Positions 63,022 through 64,000 of a stretch of 64,000 bases of DNA are shown in pieces. Location of the stretch: contig NZ_LN879430.1 of assembly GCF_900070325.1 (NCBI RefSeq), forward strand, positions 2,332,501-2,396,500, written 5' to 3'. Origin of the DNA: Herbinix luporum (lineage in GTDB: Bacteria; Bacillota; Clostridia; Lachnospirales; Lachnospiraceae). Every line of letters begins with the position of its first letter. The stretch's first letter is position 1. Both the position numbers and the translations under genes were made by a program. The notes under the pieces are model-generated. The model was not told where the DNA came from, searched no databases, and worked only from the letters and a program-made list of their open reading frames with translations.

Positions 63022-64000
63022 TTAAGAATTACTTTTATCCTTTTCCCCAATGGTTTTTTTCTCAATTCTATTATCTATAAATTTAACAAAGACCAACTTA
63101 ATATAAGCACCTACCGGAACTGCCAGAAGCATACCTAAAAAGCCGCCGATTGCACTTCCAAAAATCAAAGATATAATTATGATAAGAGGATGTATTTGAA
63201 TGGAACGGCTAAGTAGCTTAGGCCCTATAAAGTTTCCGTCAATAAATTGGATAATGATAAGTATAATGATGGAAATAACCAGTTTATTCATTTCCCCATT
63301 CATGAGACAAACAATTGTTGTACTAATATAGGCGATAATCGGTCCAAAATAGGGAATAAGATTTCCAATCCCTGCAAAAATCCCAATAACTAAGGAAAAC
63401 TTAACACCGGTTATAGACAGTACTAAGCTTATTAATATCATCATAACAAAGGCATCAGCTAACTGTCCCCTTATATATCCGGAGAATGCATAATCCAAAT
63501 CATTTAATATAACCGATATTTTGTTATTGGTTTTTTCTGATAAAAGGGCATAGGAAGTCCTTTTTAAAAATGACTTGAACTTTTTTCCATCTATTATAAA
63601 ATAAAAGCCAATAATAAAGCTAAATACTATGGTAGTAAAGTATCCTGATATATTTGAAATTGAATTTACAATACTTTGACCTACATCATTTAAGGAGTTT
63701 ATAATTACCGTCAAGGTTTCCTCCAAGTATTGCTCAAACTGATTAGAGCCAATATCCAGTTTTTCAAGGTATTGTAATATGAAATATATATATCCCTCAA
63801 TACTCCTAATGTAACTTTCTACCAATTCTATAAAGTCATCAAAATTTGCCAGTCTAAGCTGATCCGTCACACTATAAATCAACAGGGAAATTAAGCCGGC
63901 AATTGCAATAAATAAAAGCACAACAGATATAACTGCCGCCCAGGTTCTTTGTCTTTTCATTTTTTTAAATAATTTGCTTTTATGAAATTTCTGCTCAAAA
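63022..64000 (-). CDS. AI-2E family (PerM-like) membrane protein, C-terminal 326 residues (cut by window edge)
   Basis: Predicted multi-pass transporter of the AI-2E/PerM family. An ATG at 63960 gives 312 residues, but it has no ribosome binding site and the frame stays open to 64000 with family-like residues (KSKLFKKMKRQRTW), so the true start is outside the window. Visible features: a hydrophobic pair after the start, an amphipathic middle region, GFYFIIDGKKFKSFLK, GIFAGIGNLIPYFGP near 190-205 and QFIDGNFIGPKLL, all typical of the family. The physiological substrate is unknown. Confidence 0.88.
   Translation of the reverse strand, partial: FEQKFHKSKLFKKMKRQRTWAAVISVVLLFIAIAGLISLLIYSVTDQLRLANFDDFIELVESYIRSIEGYIYFILQYLEKLDIGSNQFEQYLEETLTVIINSLNDVGQSIVNSISNISGYFTTIVFSFIIGFYFIIDGKKFKSFLKRTSYALLSEKTNNKISVILNDLDYAFSGYIRGQLADAFVMMILISLVLSITGVKFSLVIGIFAGIGNLIPYFGPIIAYISTTIVCLMNGEMNKLVISIIILIIIQFIDGNFIGPKLLSRSIQIHPLIIIISLIFGSAIGGFLGMLLAVPVGAYIKLVFVKFIDNRIEKKTIGEKDKSNS

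Overview
The window looks like chromosomal DNA of a low-GC, endospore-forming, flagellated anaerobic Firmicute, most likely a clostridial Lachnospiraceae-type organism. The cues are AT-rich spacers, strong AGGAGG ribosome binding sites, consensus sigma-A promoters, a cotJABC spore coat operon, mbl-flhO-flhP flagellar rod genes, a pyrophosphate-type phosphofructokinase, a tryptophan T-box and long-form HPF. This placement is by eye; no database search was run. I see no phage, insertion sequence, CRISPR array, tRNA or rRNA. The window cuts a gene at each end: tsaD on the left and an AI-2E family membrane protein on the right.

Layout. 1-4.1 kb (minus): a tRNA-modification operon tsaE-tsaB-rimI, a zinc-ribbon protein, RNase Z, a membrane-anchored protein and tsaD. 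4.2-5.1 kb: ribU under an FMN riboswitch with a terminator platform. 5.2-8.4 kb: a YdcF-like protein and Tex. 8.5-12.9 kb: a threonine-branch operon (ACT-domain protein, hom, phosphoglycerate-mutase-like proposed homoserine kinase, lysC). 13-15.8 kb: a polar amino acid ABC importer and a CheW-like protein. 15.8-20.4 kb: prfB (needs a +1 programmed frameshift), secA and hpf. 20.4-21 kb: a 644-base gene-free spacer with a cluster of five DnaA-box-like 9-mers. 21-24.8 kb: an SH3-NlpC/P60 wall hydrolase, trxB, a 57-codon YjfB-like gene and cvfB. 24.9-32.4 kb: YvyF-like protein, comF, a nucleotidyltransferase, recD2, flgJ-like, flhP, flhO, mreB/mbl. 32.9-37.9 kb: the str operon (rpsL, rpsG, fusA, tuf) with three sigma-A promoters and an unusually long rpsL-rpsG gap holding a possible 53-codon membrane peptide. 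38-40.1 kb: an M50-like membrane protease, a decapitated TPR gene and a WYL regulator. 40.2-45.4 kb (plus): T-box-controlled trpB2, rpoD, plsC and an SH3-SleB-like hydrolase. 45.5-48 kb: PPi-PFK and cotJABC. 48.3-55.4 kb: a lipid kinase, a VanZ protein, an XPD/DinG-like helicase with a nuclease-like N-terminus, small charged proteins and a short UvrD helicase. 55.5-57.5 kb: gltX and a zinc-ribbon membrane protein. 57.6-62.9 kb: a four-gene MacB-type ABC cassette with a large repeat-rich surface protein and a very acidic single-pass membrane protein.

Most of the window is housekeeping. The parts I find least explained are the ABC/surface-protein cassette at 57652-62851 with its TTACAA repeats and 8-bp tandem repeat, the ectopic DnaA-box cluster at 20648-20728, the rpsL-rpsG spacer, and the decayed TPR gene before the M50-like protease. 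Several start codons were moved inward from the longest reading frame on the basis of Shine-Dalgarno position; each case is stated.
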